In this document: piece by piece, positions 40,007 to 48,910 of the stretch
Numbering within the stretch: position 1 is the first letter of the stretch
How the letters are laid out: each line of letters begins with the position of its first letter
From: an uncultured Roseburia sp.
GTDB taxonomy: Bacteria; Bacillota; Clostridia; Lachnospirales; Lachnospiraceae
DNA: 64,000 bases
Direction: 5' to 3'
Assembly (NCBI GenBank): GCA_947644305.1
Contig: CANRYS010000013.1
Location: forward strand, 46,793 to 110,792
Position numbers and translations under genes: made by a program
The notes under the pieces: model-generated
Database searches by the model: none
What the model was told of the DNA's origin: nothing
Seen by the model: only the letters and a program-made list of their open reading frames with translations

Positions 40007-42082
40007 ATGAATAGGTTTGGCAAATTTGTTACGAGACACAAATATATCATACTTATCATCGGTATTCTGCTCCTCATTCCGTCTGTGATCGGAATGAGCA
40101 TGACGAGAGTAAACTATGATGTTCTCACTTACCTTCCCAACACACTGGAGACGGTGGAAGGACAGGATATCATGGTAGATGAGTTCGGCATGGGGGCATT
40201 TTCCATGATCGTGGTAGAACATATGGAAAACAAGGATGTGGTGAAACTTAAAGAAAAACTGCAAGATGTGGAACATGTAGAAAAGATCATCTGGTATGAT
40301 TCTGTGGCGGATATTTCACTGCCGACGGAGATGCTACCGGGGGATCTGAAAGAAGCACTTTTTAACGGTGACGCCACTATGATGATCGCCCTGTTTGACG
40401 ATACCACATCTTCCGACGATACCATGGGAGCTGTCACGGAGATGAGAGAGATCGTGAAAGATCAGGCATTTATCAGCGGTATGTCCGGCGTGGTGACAGA
40501 CATCAAAAATCTGGCGCTGGCAGAGATGCCCATCTATGTGGTGATCGCAGCGACATTGTCCCTGCTGGTTCTTCTGTTGACGATGGAATCCCTTGTTACC
40601 CCTGTGATCTTTCTTCTTGGCATCGGGGTTTCCATTCTCTACAATCTGGGGAGTAATATTTTCCTCGGAGAGATTTCTTACATCACAGAGGCGTTGACAG
40701 CGGTGCTGCAGTTGGGGGTGACGATGGATTATTCCATCTTCCTGCTGGAGAGCTACCAGGCAAATAAAATCCGGTTTGAGGGAGACAAAGACCGTGCCAT
40801 GGCACATGCCATTGGAAATACCTTCAAGTCTGTGGTCGGAAGTTCGGTGACGACGGTAGCTGGTTTTGTGGCGCTCTGTTTCATGACCTTTGCTCTGGGG
40901 AAGGATCTGGGAATTGTGATGGCAAAGGGCGTTGTGATCGGAGTGATCGCTTGTGTAACCCTGCTGCCTTCCATGATCCTCATATTAGATAAATGGATCG
41001 AAAAGACCACTCACAAAAATATTTTCCCGAAATTTGAGAGAACGAGTAAATTTATCTCCAAACATTATATCGTGGCGCTGATTATTTTTGCCGTTGCATT
41101 TTTTCCGGCATTTTATGGAAATAATAACATTGAAGTTTATTACAATATCGACAGTTCGCTGCCTCAGACGCTGGATTCGGCAGTTGCCAATAAGAAGCTG
41201 GAAGAGAAATTTAACATGAATAACATGCACGTGCTTCTGATGAAAAATGGCCTGTCTGTCAAAGAGAAGAATGACATGCGGGAAGAGATCGAGAAAGTGG
41301 ATGGTGTCAAATGGATGCTGGGTATCAATTCCTTTGTGGGCGCCAGCGTTCCCGATGATATGATTCCTGCTAAATACAGAGATATGCTGATGAGTGACAA
41401 CTATGAGTTGCAGTTCATCTGTTCCAATTATAAGACGGCGACGGATGAGGTGAATGTCCAGATCGCCCAGATCAATGACATTGTGAAAAAATACAGTGAA
41501 GAGTCTATGGTGATCGGAGAGGCACCGCTGACGAAGGATCTGGCAGATGTGACAGATGTGGATCTTGCCAGTGTCAATTATATTTCCATCGCAGCGATCT
41601 TCCTCATCATACTGCTGGTGTTCAAATCTATTTCGCTGCCGGTGATCCTCGTCAGTGTGATCGAATTTGCGATCTTTGTCAATATGTCCTTTGCTTATTA
41701 CAGTGGTACCAGCCTGCCCTTTGTGGCGAGTATCGTCATCGGGACGATTCAGCTGGGAGCTACCGTGGACTATGCGATCCTGATGACTACCCGCTATCAC
41801 AAAGAACGGGTGGTAAACCGGAAGACGAAGAAGGAAGCAGTGGCTATAGCCCACAGAACTTCCATTAAGTCCATTATCATAAGCGGAATCAGCTTTTTTG
41901 CCTCGACCTTTGGCGTATGTGTGTATTCCAGCATCGACATGATCAGTTCCATCACGACGCTGCTGGCCAGGGGAGCGGTGATCAGTACCTTAGTGGTGAT
42001 CTGTATCCTGCCGGCTATGCTGACATTGTTTGATAAGGTGATCTGTAAGACCACCTGGGATATGAGAAAAATAGATTATTAA
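40007..42082 (+). CDS. MMPL/RND-family membrane transporter
   Basis: A 691-residue MMPL-type transporter of the RND superfamily, moving lipids or hydrophobic compounds across the membrane. It has the duplicated RND layout: one helix (residues 13-32), an external domain (33-175), five or six helices (176-330), a second single helix near 350-370, a second external domain and another helix bundle (525-680). The GxxxD-Y motif appears twice (LQLGVTMDYSIFLLESY and IQLGATVDYAILMTTRY), the proton-relay aspartates. Promoter and TetR-type operators lie directly upstream; AAAGGAGG gives ATG 40007. Confidence 0.9.
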   Translation: MNRFGKFVTRHKYIILIIGILLLIPSVIGMSMTRVNYDVLTYLPNTLETVEGQDIMVDEFGMGAFSMIVVEHMENKDVVKLKEKLQDVEHVEKIIWYDSVADISLPTEMLPGDLKEALFNGDATMMIALFDDTTSSDDTMGAVTEMREIVKDQAFISGMSGVVTDIKNLALAEMPIYVVIAATLSLLVLLLTMESLVTPVIFLLGIGVSILYNLGSNIFLGEISYITEALTAVLQLGVTMDYSIFLLESYQANKIRFEGDKDRAMAHAIGNTFKSVVGSSVTTVAGFVALCFMTFALGKDLGIVMAKGVVIGVIACVTLLPSMILILDKWIEKTTHKNIFPKFERTSKFISKHYIVALIIFAVAFFPAFYGNNNIEVYYNIDSSLPQTLDSAVANKKLEEKFNMNNMHVLLMKNGLSVKEKNDMREEIEKVDGVKWMLGINSFVGASVPDDMIPAKYRDMLMSDNYELQFICSNYKTATDEVNVQIAQINDIVKKYSEESMVIGEAPLTKDLADVTDVDLASVNYISIAAIFLIILLVFKSISLPVILVSVIEFAIFVNMSFAYYSGTSLPFVASIVIGTIQLGATVDYAILMTTRYHKERVVNRKTKKEAVAIAHRTSIKSIIISGISFFASTFGVCVYSSIDMISSITTLLARGAVISTLVVICILPAMLTLFDKVICKTTWDMRKIDY

Positions 42083-42106
42083 TATATATTGAAAGGAAGA
42101 TGTGTT

Positions 42107-44092
42107 ATGAATCGAAATCGTAAATTAAGCCGGGTAGGGAAAACAATCGTATCAGGTCTTGTGGTGACTAGTCTGGTCCTTGGAAATGGTTCCATGATCC
42201 AGGCAGAGAAGGTGACGAAAGAAGAATCCGTATATGTCAATGCCGATGCCGATGGAGATGCTGAGAAGATCACCGTATCGGACTGGTTGAAAAATGCGGG
42301 AATTAATGGTACACTTAAAGATAAGTCAGAATTGAAGGACATCACCAACGTAAAAGGGGATGAGACCTTTGAACAGAGTGGAGACGGCGTGAGCTGGAAT
42401 GCCGGCGCACAAGATATTTATTATCAAGGTACGACGGATAAGGAGCTGCCGGTAGGGGTAAAACTGGTGTACGAACTGGATGGCAAGGAGATATCACCGG
42501 AGGAACTGCCGGGAAAAAGCGGCGCTCTGAAAATCCGGGTGTCCTATACCAACCGGTCCAGAGTGACAAAGACCATAGACGGAAAGAAGCAGAAGATGTA
42601 TACACCGTTTTTTATGGCGACGGGGTTAATTTTGCCCACGGATAAGTTTACCAATGTCGAAGTAGACGGTGGCAAGGTGATCAACGAGGGTACGAACAAT
42701 ATCGTTGTCGGTTTTGGTGTCCCCGGTATGGCGGAAAGCTTGGATGTCAGCGGTGAGCTGGCGGAGAAATTCCAGGAGGAATTTACAGTATCGGCGGATG
42801 TGACGGATTTTTCTATCGGAAATACCTTTACCTATGCCAGCGCCAGCCTTTTGTCAGACCTTGATCTGGAGGATAGTGACACCTTTGAAGAGCTGGAGGA
42901 GAAGTTGGAGACCTTGACGGATGCCTCTGAGGAGCTGGTGGATGGGACCGATTCCCTGGCCGATGGCATCGAGGAGCTGGGAGAAAAATTCGACGCCTTT
43001 GCCAAGGGGGAAAAAGACTTAAATAAGGGAATCAATACCTTGGCAAAGAGCGGGAAGAAGTTGGAAAAGGGAGTCAAAGAGTACGTGACCGGAGTGGATG
43101 ACCTGGCTGGGGGAACCACTTCCTATGTCAATGGGGCGAAGCAGATCACTGATGGCAATAAACAACTGTATCAGGCGGTGAAGGATATGCCCGGCAGTTA
43201 TCGAGAATTCTCTGAGGGGATCAAGCAATACACTACAGCAGTAGATACACTGGGAGAAAAGAAGACTGGGGATGCTCTGAAGGCGGGGGCAGCCAGCGTC
43301 GCTTCTGGCATTTCTTCCCTTCATACCAATCTTTCTGCCCTGGAGAGCACCTATGATAATTACGACCAGTTGGTGAAGGGAATCCAGGCGCAGGCGAAAC
43401 AGTGCGGTGACGAGGTGCAGAAGCAGACCCTGTTGGCTTATGCCGAGAAATTAAAAGAACTGTCTGAGGGACAGAAGAGCAGTGTATCGGCGCTGGCGAA
43501 GGCCACCGGCGGGGAAAGTGATCTGAAAAAGGGCGCAGACCAGGTATCTGGCGGTGTGAAAAAATTGGTAGAAGGAGCACAGGCGATCTCTGGTAAATCG
43601 GCCTCTCTGCGGGAGGCAGACGGAAAGATGACCTCTAGTGTGAGTGCACTGACGGCAAATATCGAGAAACTGAAAAATGGCAGTGAAAAGCTGAGCCAGA
43701 ATGACCGGAAGCTGCTGGCAGGGGCGAAAAAGCTCCTGAAGGCAGGAAAGTCCGTCAGGAAAGGAAGCAGACAGTTGATCTCTGGAGCCGGAGAGTTGAA
43801 AAAAGGAAGTGGCAAACTAGATAAAGCGACAGGGCAGGTTTCCGATGGAATTGGCAGACTGGGAGATGGTTCCCAGGAACTTCTCGATGGTATGAAGAAG
43901 TTTGACAGAGAGGGAATCCAGGAGATCAACAGGATCTACGAGGAAGATTTTGAAGGACTGAAAGACCGGCTCACTGCCCTGCTGGATATCTCTGAGGAAT
44001 ACACGAACTTTACTGGTATCGGTGATGGAATGGACGGAGAAGTAAAATTCATCATTGAGACAGAAGAGATCGGTAACGATAAAGAAGAGTAA
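42107..44092 (+). CDS. Secreted protein with L-x-x-G heptad repeats, MMPL partner
   Basis: A 661-residue protein with an N-terminal signal (about residues 12-32, GKTIVSGLVVTSLVLGNG). A beta-rich region follows (to about 245), and then long helical stretches made of heptads with Leu and Gly in fixed places (LVDGTDSLADGIEELGEK, LSKSGKKLEKG-type units near 275-360; and again GAKKLLKAGKSVRKGS to LLDGMKKF near 545-610). This is the X-X-X-Leu-X-X-Gly repeat known from YhgE/Pip-type exported proteins. No C-terminal membrane segment is seen. It probably forms a periplasm-like rod or adaptor for the MMPL pump encoded 25 bases upstream. Confidence 0.75.
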   Translation: MNRNRKLSRVGKTIVSGLVVTSLVLGNGSMIQAEKVTKEESVYVNADADGDAEKITVSDWLKNAGINGTLKDKSELKDITNVKGDETFEQSGDGVSWNAGAQDIYYQGTTDKELPVGVKLVYELDGKEISPEELPGKSGALKIRVSYTNRSRVTKTIDGKKQKMYTPFFMATGLILPTDKFTNVEVDGGKVINEGTNNIVVGFGVPGMAESLDVSGELAEKFQEEFTVSADVTDFSIGNTFTYASASLLSDLDLEDSDTFEELEEKLETLTDASEELVDGTDSLADGIEELGEKFDAFAKGEKDLNKGINTLAKSGKKLEKGVKEYVTGVDDLAGGTTSYVNGAKQITDGNKQLYQAVKDMPGSYREFSEGIKQYTTAVDTLGEKKTGDALKAGAASVASGISSLHTNLSALESTYDNYDQLVKGIQAQAKQCGDEVQKQTLLAYAEKLKELSEGQKSSVSALAKATGGESDLKKGADQVSGGVKKLVEGAQAISGKSASLREADGKMTSSVSALTANIEKLKNGSEKLSQNDRKLLAGAKKLLKAGKSVRKGSRQLISGAGELKKGSGKLDKATGQVSDGIGRLGDGSQELLDGMKKFDREGIQEINRIYEEDFEGLKDRLTALLDISEEYTNFTGIGDGMDGEVKFIIETEEIGNDKEE

Positions 44093-44120
44093 TACATGGG
44101 CACAGAAGGAGATGGATACC

Positions 44121-44726
44121 GTGGGAAAATTAGATGAAAAGAAAAAACAAAAGAGAGAGGCACTGCTTGGCGCCGCCTATGACCTGTTCACCTCCCAGGG
44201 TATCTTCGATACCTCCATCTCGGATATCGTGAAGAAGGCAGAGATGGCGAAGGGAACATTTTACCTGTATTTTAAGGATAAATTTGATATCCGCACCGCC
44301 CTGATCACAGAAAAGGCTGGAAAGCTATTTTCTGTGGTCCGGGAGAAGATGCGGGACAAGAGGGCAGATAGTTTAGAAGAAACGGTGATCCAACTGGTGG
44401 ATATCATCATCGATGAACTGGAGGCCGACAAACGGATGCTGGAGTTTATATCCAAGAATCTTCGATGGGGCATCTTTCACAAGGTGATTCTGGAGGGAGG
44501 CAATGAGGTCTCGGACAGTTTCTATGACTGGTACAACGAATTGATCCAGAGCTCTGGAAGAACTTTCCGCAACCACGAGCTGATGATCTATATGATCGTG
44601 GAACTGGTAAATTCCACCTGCTACAATGTGATTCTCTATCAGGAGCCGGTAGGACTGGAAGAATTGAAAGAGGAGCTGGCACACTTGATCCCGGTTATTA
44701 TCCAGAATCAGGAAGTGGATGCATGA
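44121..44726 (+). CDS. TetR/AcrR-family transcriptional regulator
   Basis: About 201 residues. The N-terminal helix-turn-helix is clear (EALLGAAYDLFTSQGIFDTSISDIVKKAEMAKGTFYLYFKDK), and the C-terminal helical domain would bind a ligand. AAGGAG lies 9 bases before GTG 44121; ATG 44112 touches that site and is less likely. It is the last gene of the MMPL operon, its start close to the previous stop. It most likely represses the promoter at 39910 through the paired operators, with a transported compound as inducer. Confidence 0.88.
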   Translation: MGKLDEKKKQKREALLGAAYDLFTSQGIFDTSISDIVKKAEMAKGTFYLYFKDKFDIRTALITEKAGKLFSVVREKMRDKRADSLEETVIQLVDIIIDELEADKRMLEFISKNLRWGIFHKVILEGGNEVSDSFYDWYNELIQSSGRTFRNHELMIYMIVELVNSTCYNVILYQEPVGLEELKEELAHLIPVIIQNQEVDA

Positions 44727-44736
44727 ACGAGGTTTG

Positions 44737-44765
44737 TTGACTTTTTCGATCGGATGGCTTATACT
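44737..44765 (+). promoter_or_regulatory. Sigma-A promoter of the membrane protein-HD-rsuA operon
   Basis: TTGACT 44737-44742, 17-base spacer, TATACT 44760-44765. Confidence 0.75.
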
Positions 44766-44803
44766 GTGTCATATGATATCTTACGAAAGGTCAGGTAGAA
44801 ATA

Positions 44804-45628
44804 ATGGTTTCAACGTTACATATGGTTCTTATGCTGGTATGTGTGGTTGTGGGCATTGCCGCAGCGGCAGTTCCTTATCTTATGATCAGTAAGAGGTCCA
44901 GTGCTCTGGAGACTGGGCTTCCGGGAGCGATCGGATATGGTGTGCTGGGTTATGTCTGGCAGTATGTATTGTATATGTTTGGCGGGGTGTTTATCGCCAG
45001 ATTTCCTTTTTGGGGGAGCATGAATGAAACGGTACAGGTGGTCGTGCTGAATGTACTGCTTACGATCCTTACTACCCTGTGTACGGTGGCTGCATTGTAC
45101 TGGGGCATTTACCTGACCAATCAGAAAAAGGTGTCCATTTACCGCAGTGCGACAGTGGGGATTGGTTTCGGATTGGGAAGAATCGGACTGGATCTGATTT
45201 ATCCTTACTGCTATAGTTTTTATCTCGCTCTTCAGATCAATGGGGGCACTTACAGTGGGGATGTAAACCTGAAAGATTCTATTTTATCCTCTACCTCTGT
45301 CAGTCTGGTCACGGGCACCTATAAATGTGTGCTGATGTTAGTAATCGTGTTCGAGATTGCCCTTGTTATGGGGAATTATTATATTTCAGGAAATAAAAAG
45401 ATGGCATGGATCTATCCTCTTGTTGCATATGAAGTGATCATGCTGATGAATGCCCTGCCACGGATCTTGTTTGCAAACGGGGGGATGCTGGCCGAGATTG
45501 TGGTGCTTGTATTATATACGATTGTGGCGGCAGCAGCCGGAGTAGATATCTACCGTTGGTTTAAGACAAAACAAATGAAAGGTTTTGAATGGATCTTAAA
45601 GGGCAGAGAGATGTGGAGGCGAAGGTAA
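44804..45628 (+). CDS. Multi-pass membrane protein of unknown function
   Basis: A 274-residue hydrophobic protein with about seven transmembrane segments (near 7-28, 45-65, 80-105, 118-140, 165-190, 195-220, 225-245). It distantly recalls the YhfC family of membrane proteins (a GLGR-x-GLDLI segment where YhfC has GxGHGGIEA), but the metal-binding His motif of that family is not present, so I do not assign activity. It ends directly at the start of the HD gene, which suggests coupling. Confidence 0.6.
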   Translation: MVSTLHMVLMLVCVVVGIAAAAVPYLMISKRSSALETGLPGAIGYGVLGYVWQYVLYMFGGVFIARFPFWGSMNETVQVVVLNVLLTILTTLCTVAALYWGIYLTNQKKVSIYRSATVGIGFGLGRIGLDLIYPYCYSFYLALQINGGTYSGDVNLKDSILSSTSVSLVTGTYKCVLMLVIVFEIALVMGNYYISGNKKMAWIYPLVAYEVIMLMNALPRILFANGGMLAEIVVLVLYTIVAAAAGVDIYRWFKTKQMKGFEWILKGREMWRRR

Positions 45629-46216
45629 ATGGAACGGCTGGAACAGCAGTTTGATTTTTTTCGAGAGATAGACAAAGAAAAACTGATTCAGAGACAGAAC
45701 TATCTTACCAATGGCGAGAGAAAAGAAAACGATGCAGAGCATGCCTGGCATATGTCAGTTATGGCGGTGCTTCTCAGCGAGTATGCCAATGAGAAAATTG
45801 ATGTATTAAAAGTGGTCACGATGATCCTAATCCATGATATAGTAGAAATCGATGCGGGGGATACCTATGCTTATGATGAGGGAGGTAAGACGACCCAGCG
45901 GGAACGTGAGTTAAAGGCAGCCGACCGGCTGTTTGGCATACTGCCAGAGGATCAGAGGACAAAGTTTCGGGGATTATGGGACGAATTTGAGGCGGCAGAG
46001 ACACCGGAAGCGAAGTTTGCTCGTACCCTCGACCATATTCAACCACTGATGCTCAATGCTGCCTCTGAGGGGCGATCATGGCGGGAGCATGATATTCATC
46101 TGTCGCAAGTACTGGCGCGCAATGAAAAGACGGCGGAGGGGTCAGAGGAGATCTGGGACTATGTGCTCCAGAATTTGATAAGGCCCAGTGTAGAAAAAGG
46201 GAATTTGAAAGAATGA
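45629..46216 (+). CDS. HD-domain phosphohydrolase (YfbR/HDDC2-like)
   Basis: A 195-residue HD-superfamily hydrolase. Metal ligands are visible as DAEHAWHMSVMA (His), LIHDIVEIDAGD (His-Asp) and TLDHIQPL (Asp). The layout matches YfbR/HDDC2-type proteins that hydrolyse 5'-deoxynucleoside monophosphates, but substrate choice is inferred. The start codon follows the previous stop without a gap, and its end overlaps rsuA by four bases. Confidence 0.85.
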   Translation: MERLEQQFDFFREIDKEKLIQRQNYLTNGERKENDAEHAWHMSVMAVLLSEYANEKIDVLKVVTMILIHDIVEIDAGDTYAYDEGGKTTQRERELKAADRLFGILPEDQRTKFRGLWDEFEAAETPEAKFARTLDHIQPLMLNAASEGRSWREHDIHLSQVLARNEKTAEGSEEIWDYVLQNLIRPSVEKGNLKE

Positions 46217-46968
46217 ATCTGAGACTTGATAAATATTTGGCCGATTTCACGGAGCTGACTCGTTCCCAGGCAAAAAAGGAGATCCGAGAGGGACGGGTAC
46301 AGGTGAATGGAGAGACGGCGAAGACAGGGAATGACAAGGTGGCATTCTCTGATTCTATTTTATGGGATGGCAGGGAAATCCGGGGGCAGCAGTACCAGTA
46401 TATCATGCTGAATAAACCGGCGGGGATCGTCTCATCTACAGCGGATGACAGAGATGAGACCGTTGTAGAATACATAAGAAAGCATTTTCCGGTGGGGATG
46501 GAATCCGTTCTAGAGCATAGTCAAACACCCACTTTTCTGGCAAAGGACCTGTTTCCTGTGGGGCGTCTGGACAAAGATACGGAGGGGCTTTTGATCCTGA
46601 CTAACGACGGGGAACTGGCGCATCGGCTGTTGTCTCCGCGACATCATGTGGCTAAAAAATATTTTGTCCAACTGGATAAGGATTTGAATACTACAGATGT
46701 AGAGAAAATGCGGGATGGAGTGGATATTGGTGAAAAGAGGCTTACCAGTCCGGCCGTGTTGGAGATCTTAGCTCCCAGGGAGGCATTTCTGACCATTACC
46801 GAGGGAAAATTTCATCAAGTCAAAAGGATGTTTGCAAAGTTGGGAAAGGCTGTGACCTATCTGAAGCGGGTGGAGATGGGGACGCTGGTGTTGGATGAGA
46901 GTCTGGCTGTGGGAGAGTGGAGGTTTCTCGCAGAAGAGGAGATCCAGAACTTAGCCTCGTCGGGCTAA
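46213..46968 (+). CDS. rsuA: 16S rRNA pseudouridine(516) synthase (RsuA/RluB family)
   Basis: A 251-residue pseudouridine synthase. An S4 RNA-binding domain (residues 1-60, MNLRLDKYLADFTELTRSQAKKEIREGRVQVNG) is followed by the RsuA catalytic domain with the essential Asp in PVGRLDKDTEGLLILTNDG and the C-terminal EGKFHQVKRMFAKLGK. Family certain; the precise uridine (RsuA versus RluB) is inferred. It overlaps the HD gene. Confidence 0.88.
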   Translation: MNLRLDKYLADFTELTRSQAKKEIREGRVQVNGETAKTGNDKVAFSDSILWDGREIRGQQYQYIMLNKPAGIVSSTADDRDETVVEYIRKHFPVGMESVLEHSQTPTFLAKDLFPVGRLDKDTEGLLILTNDGELAHRLLSPRHHVAKKYFVQLDKDLNTTDVEKMRDGVDIGEKRLTSPAVLEILAPREAFLTITEGKFHQVKRMFAKLGKAVTYLKRVEMGTLVLDESLAVGEWRFLAEEEIQNLASSG

Positions 46969-47001
46969 TCAATATAATGTGAAAATGGAGATCAGAATAG
47001 A

Positions 47002-47673
47002 ATGGCTAAGAAAAAATATTATGGGGTAAAAGTGGGAAAGACGCCGGGTGTGTATCTGACTTGGGAAGAATGCAAAAGTCAGGTGGATGGTTATTCTGGC
47101 GCCGTATATAAAAGTTTTCCCACGCTGGCGGAGGCGGAGGAATTTGTCGGAGTGCAGGGAGCGATGGCGGCTCCGGGTTCTGTAGTACCGGGATTTTCAG
47201 AGTGCGGGGCAGCAGAGCCTGAGTTTGGGCCAGGAGAGACAGTTGAACCGGAATTTCCACCCGGTGGAGCAGTCGCTTATGTGGACGGAAGTTACAATGT
47301 AGCGACGGGTCAATACAGTTGTGGACTCGTATTTTTGTATGGCGGTGAGGAAATACATATTGCCCAGAAGGGGGAGAGTGAGGAGCTTGCCTCCATGAGA
47401 AATGTGGCGGGAGAGATTCTGGGGGCGGAGCTGGCGATGCGTAAGGCGGTGGAGATGGGGATACCTAGTCTTAGTATCTACCACGATTACCAGGGGATCG
47501 CTTCCTGGTGCCTGGGGGAGTGGAAGACCAATAAAGAGGGAACCAGGGCGTACAAGGAATATTTTGATTCCATCAGCCAGGATCTGAAGATCCGGTTTGT
47601 CAAAGTGAAGGGGCATTCCGGTGATAAATACAATGATATAGCAGATGAATTGGCCAAAAGTGTGATTTTTTGA
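47002..47673 (+). CDS. rnhA: Ribonuclease H with N-terminal viroplasmin (dsRNA/hybrid-binding) domain
   Basis: A 223-residue RNase HI of the two-domain type. Residues 3-52 are the viroplasmin/HBD module (KYYGVKVGKTPGVYLTWEEC, YSGAVYKSFPTLAEAEEFV), an acidic linker follows, and the RNase H fold begins at AYVDGSYN (first catalytic Asp). The Glu is in NVAGEILGAELAMRK, the next Asp in IYHDYQGI, and the last in YNDIADELAK. It cuts RNA in RNA-DNA hybrids. It is complete. Confidence 0.92.
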   Translation: MAKKKYYGVKVGKTPGVYLTWEECKSQVDGYSGAVYKSFPTLAEAEEFVGVQGAMAAPGSVVPGFSECGAAEPEFGPGETVEPEFPPGGAVAYVDGSYNVATGQYSCGLVFLYGGEEIHIAQKGESEELASMRNVAGEILGAELAMRKAVEMGIPSLSIYHDYQGIASWCLGEWKTNKEGTRAYKEYFDSISQDLKIRFVKVKGHSGDKYNDIADELAKSVIF

Positions 47674-47753
47674 TTTGCGCGGAAGGCACAAGCCATGGCG
47701 CTGCCTGCGAACATGAGAAACTTGCACCTTTTTTACATTTCCTTTACATTATC

Positions 47754-47785
47754 TTGACAGATAATTCAAGATTTTCTGCTATAAT
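47754..47785 (+). promoter_or_regulatory. Promoter of the alarmone synthetase gene
   Basis: Extended -10 TGC-TATAAT (hexamer 47780-47785). A perfect TTGACA (47754-47759) lies 20 bases upstream, a long spacer that the extended -10 may offset. Confidence 0.6.
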
Positions 47786-47806
47786 CAGGTTAAAGGATGT
47801 GATATA

Positions 47807-48523
47807 TTGAATAATATTCTAAGTCGATTAAATACAAAAAAAGATGGGGAAGTGGAGTTCATCGATGTAGTCAGCGAGGAGGAAGCGGAGCTGCTTCTTC
47901 CACAGATGGCGGACGATCTGAACATGGAAAAACAATACCGGCAGATCATGTTTTTTTATGAGGCAGGGATTCAGCAGGTGACAGCAAAACTAGAGATCCT
48001 GAATAAAGAATTTCAATACTGCAATGATCGAAACCCCATTGAAAATATCAAGAGCCGGGTTAAAACTTCTGACAGTATCATAGGAAAGATGAAGAAAAAG
48101 AGGCTACCCCTTACCATTAGCTGCATGATGAGAAATATCTATGACGTGGCGGGAGTCCGGGTGGTGTGTCCCTTTATCTCCGATGTGTACCATGTGGCAA
48201 GGATGTTGATGAATCAGACGGATGTGGAAGTGATTCGCGTGAAGGATTACATAGAGACGCCAAAAGAGAACGGATATCGCAGCCTGCATCTAATTCTGAT
48301 GGTGGATGTGTTCTTTTCCGACCAGATGCGCAAGGTTCCCATCGAAATCCAACTGAGAACTATCGCGATGAATTTTTGGGCGAGTACGGAACACCAGCTA
48401 CGTTACAAAAAGGAGAAAGAGTTTACCCAGGAGATGCACAAGCAGCTCAAACGTTGCGCGGATTTGATGGCGCGGGCGGATCGAAAGATGCAGAGGCTGG
48501 CAGAGAATCTGAGTGTGGATTAG
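47807..48523 (+). CDS. relQ: Small alarmone synthetase, RelQ-like (p)ppGpp synthetase
   Basis: A 238-residue single-domain (p)ppGpp synthetase with no hydrolase, TGS or ACT domain. The RelA/SpoT synthetase core is visible: IENIKSRVKTSDSIIGKM, YDVAGVRVVCPFISDVY (catalytic Asp), DYIETPKENGYRSLHLIL and PIEIQLRTIAMNFWASTEHQLRYK. TTG 47807 is the start with AAAGGATG upstream. It is the last gene of normal base composition before the AT-rich island. Confidence 0.9.
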   Translation: MNNILSRLNTKKDGEVEFIDVVSEEEAELLLPQMADDLNMEKQYRQIMFFYEAGIQQVTAKLEILNKEFQYCNDRNPIENIKSRVKTSDSIIGKMKKKRLPLTISCMMRNIYDVAGVRVVCPFISDVYHVARMLMNQTDVEVIRVKDYIETPKENGYRSLHLILMVDVFFSDQMRKVPIEIQLRTIAMNFWASTEHQLRYKKEKEFTQEMHKQLKRCADLMARADRKMQRLAENLSVD

Positions 48524-48718
48524 GCTGCTAGGGAAGTAGGTAGATAATTTAATGATAGAGTTAATTTGTTAAGCAGGTGTAGACTTAGGTTTACTATGCT
48601 TTTTATAGAATTGAGATTGTGCTTTAGTGTTTGGGTGAAGGAAAGGATTCTTTTCAATTAACCCATGATAAATTGTGGGCATTGTGTATGAAGATGCAGC
48701 AACTTCAAGGTAAATAGA

Positions 48719-48748
48719 TTGACTGTTAAGAATAAAAAGTGTTATAAT
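48719..48748 (+). promoter_or_regulatory. Sigma-A promoter of the inositol-phosphate/nucleotidyltransferase operon
   Basis: TTGACT 48719-48724, 18-base spacer, TATAAT 48743-48748. A second TATAAT at 48865-48870 has no matching -35. Confidence 0.65.
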
Positions 48749-48820
48749 AAAATACATATAGTATACTAAACAGATTTCATCGCTTGATGGATTTGATAGT
48801 AAAAAAGTGGCCTTGTTTGG

Positions 48821-48864
48821 TAATACCTATGCCCAAGTAAAAAAATCGCGGTATTATATTTGGG
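48821..48864 (+). promoter_or_regulatory. Candidate H-type RNA pseudoknot in the island operon leader
   Basis: TAATACC (48821-48827) pairs with GGTATTA (48850-48856), while CCCAA in the loop (48832-48836) pairs with TTGGG downstream (48860-48864). This crossed order is an H-type pseudoknot, ending about 20 bases before the ribosome binding site. No known riboswitch was recognised. It could also be an operator. Confidence 0.35.
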
Positions 48865-48910
48865 TATAATTTGAAAAATAAAGAAAGGAAAAGTATGAGT
48901 TTCAGTGGCT

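Larger units (their letters stand above)
48524..48910 (+). other. 387-base AT-rich gap opening the island
   Basis: The sequence becomes AT-rich soon after the relQ stop. I see no relQ terminator of classical form, a sigma-A promoter at 48719, a pseudoknot-like element at 48821-48864 and a good ribosome binding site at 48884 that points to an out-of-frame ATG. A 62-codon minus-strand frame at 48569-48757 was judged not to be a gene. Confidence 0.6.

Noticed and set aside
48569..48757. 62-codon minus-strand frame in the relQ-island gap
   Set aside because: The sequence is odd enough to suggest a fossil gene, but it has no ribosome binding site and no motif, and it lies in a low-complexity AT-rich gap.
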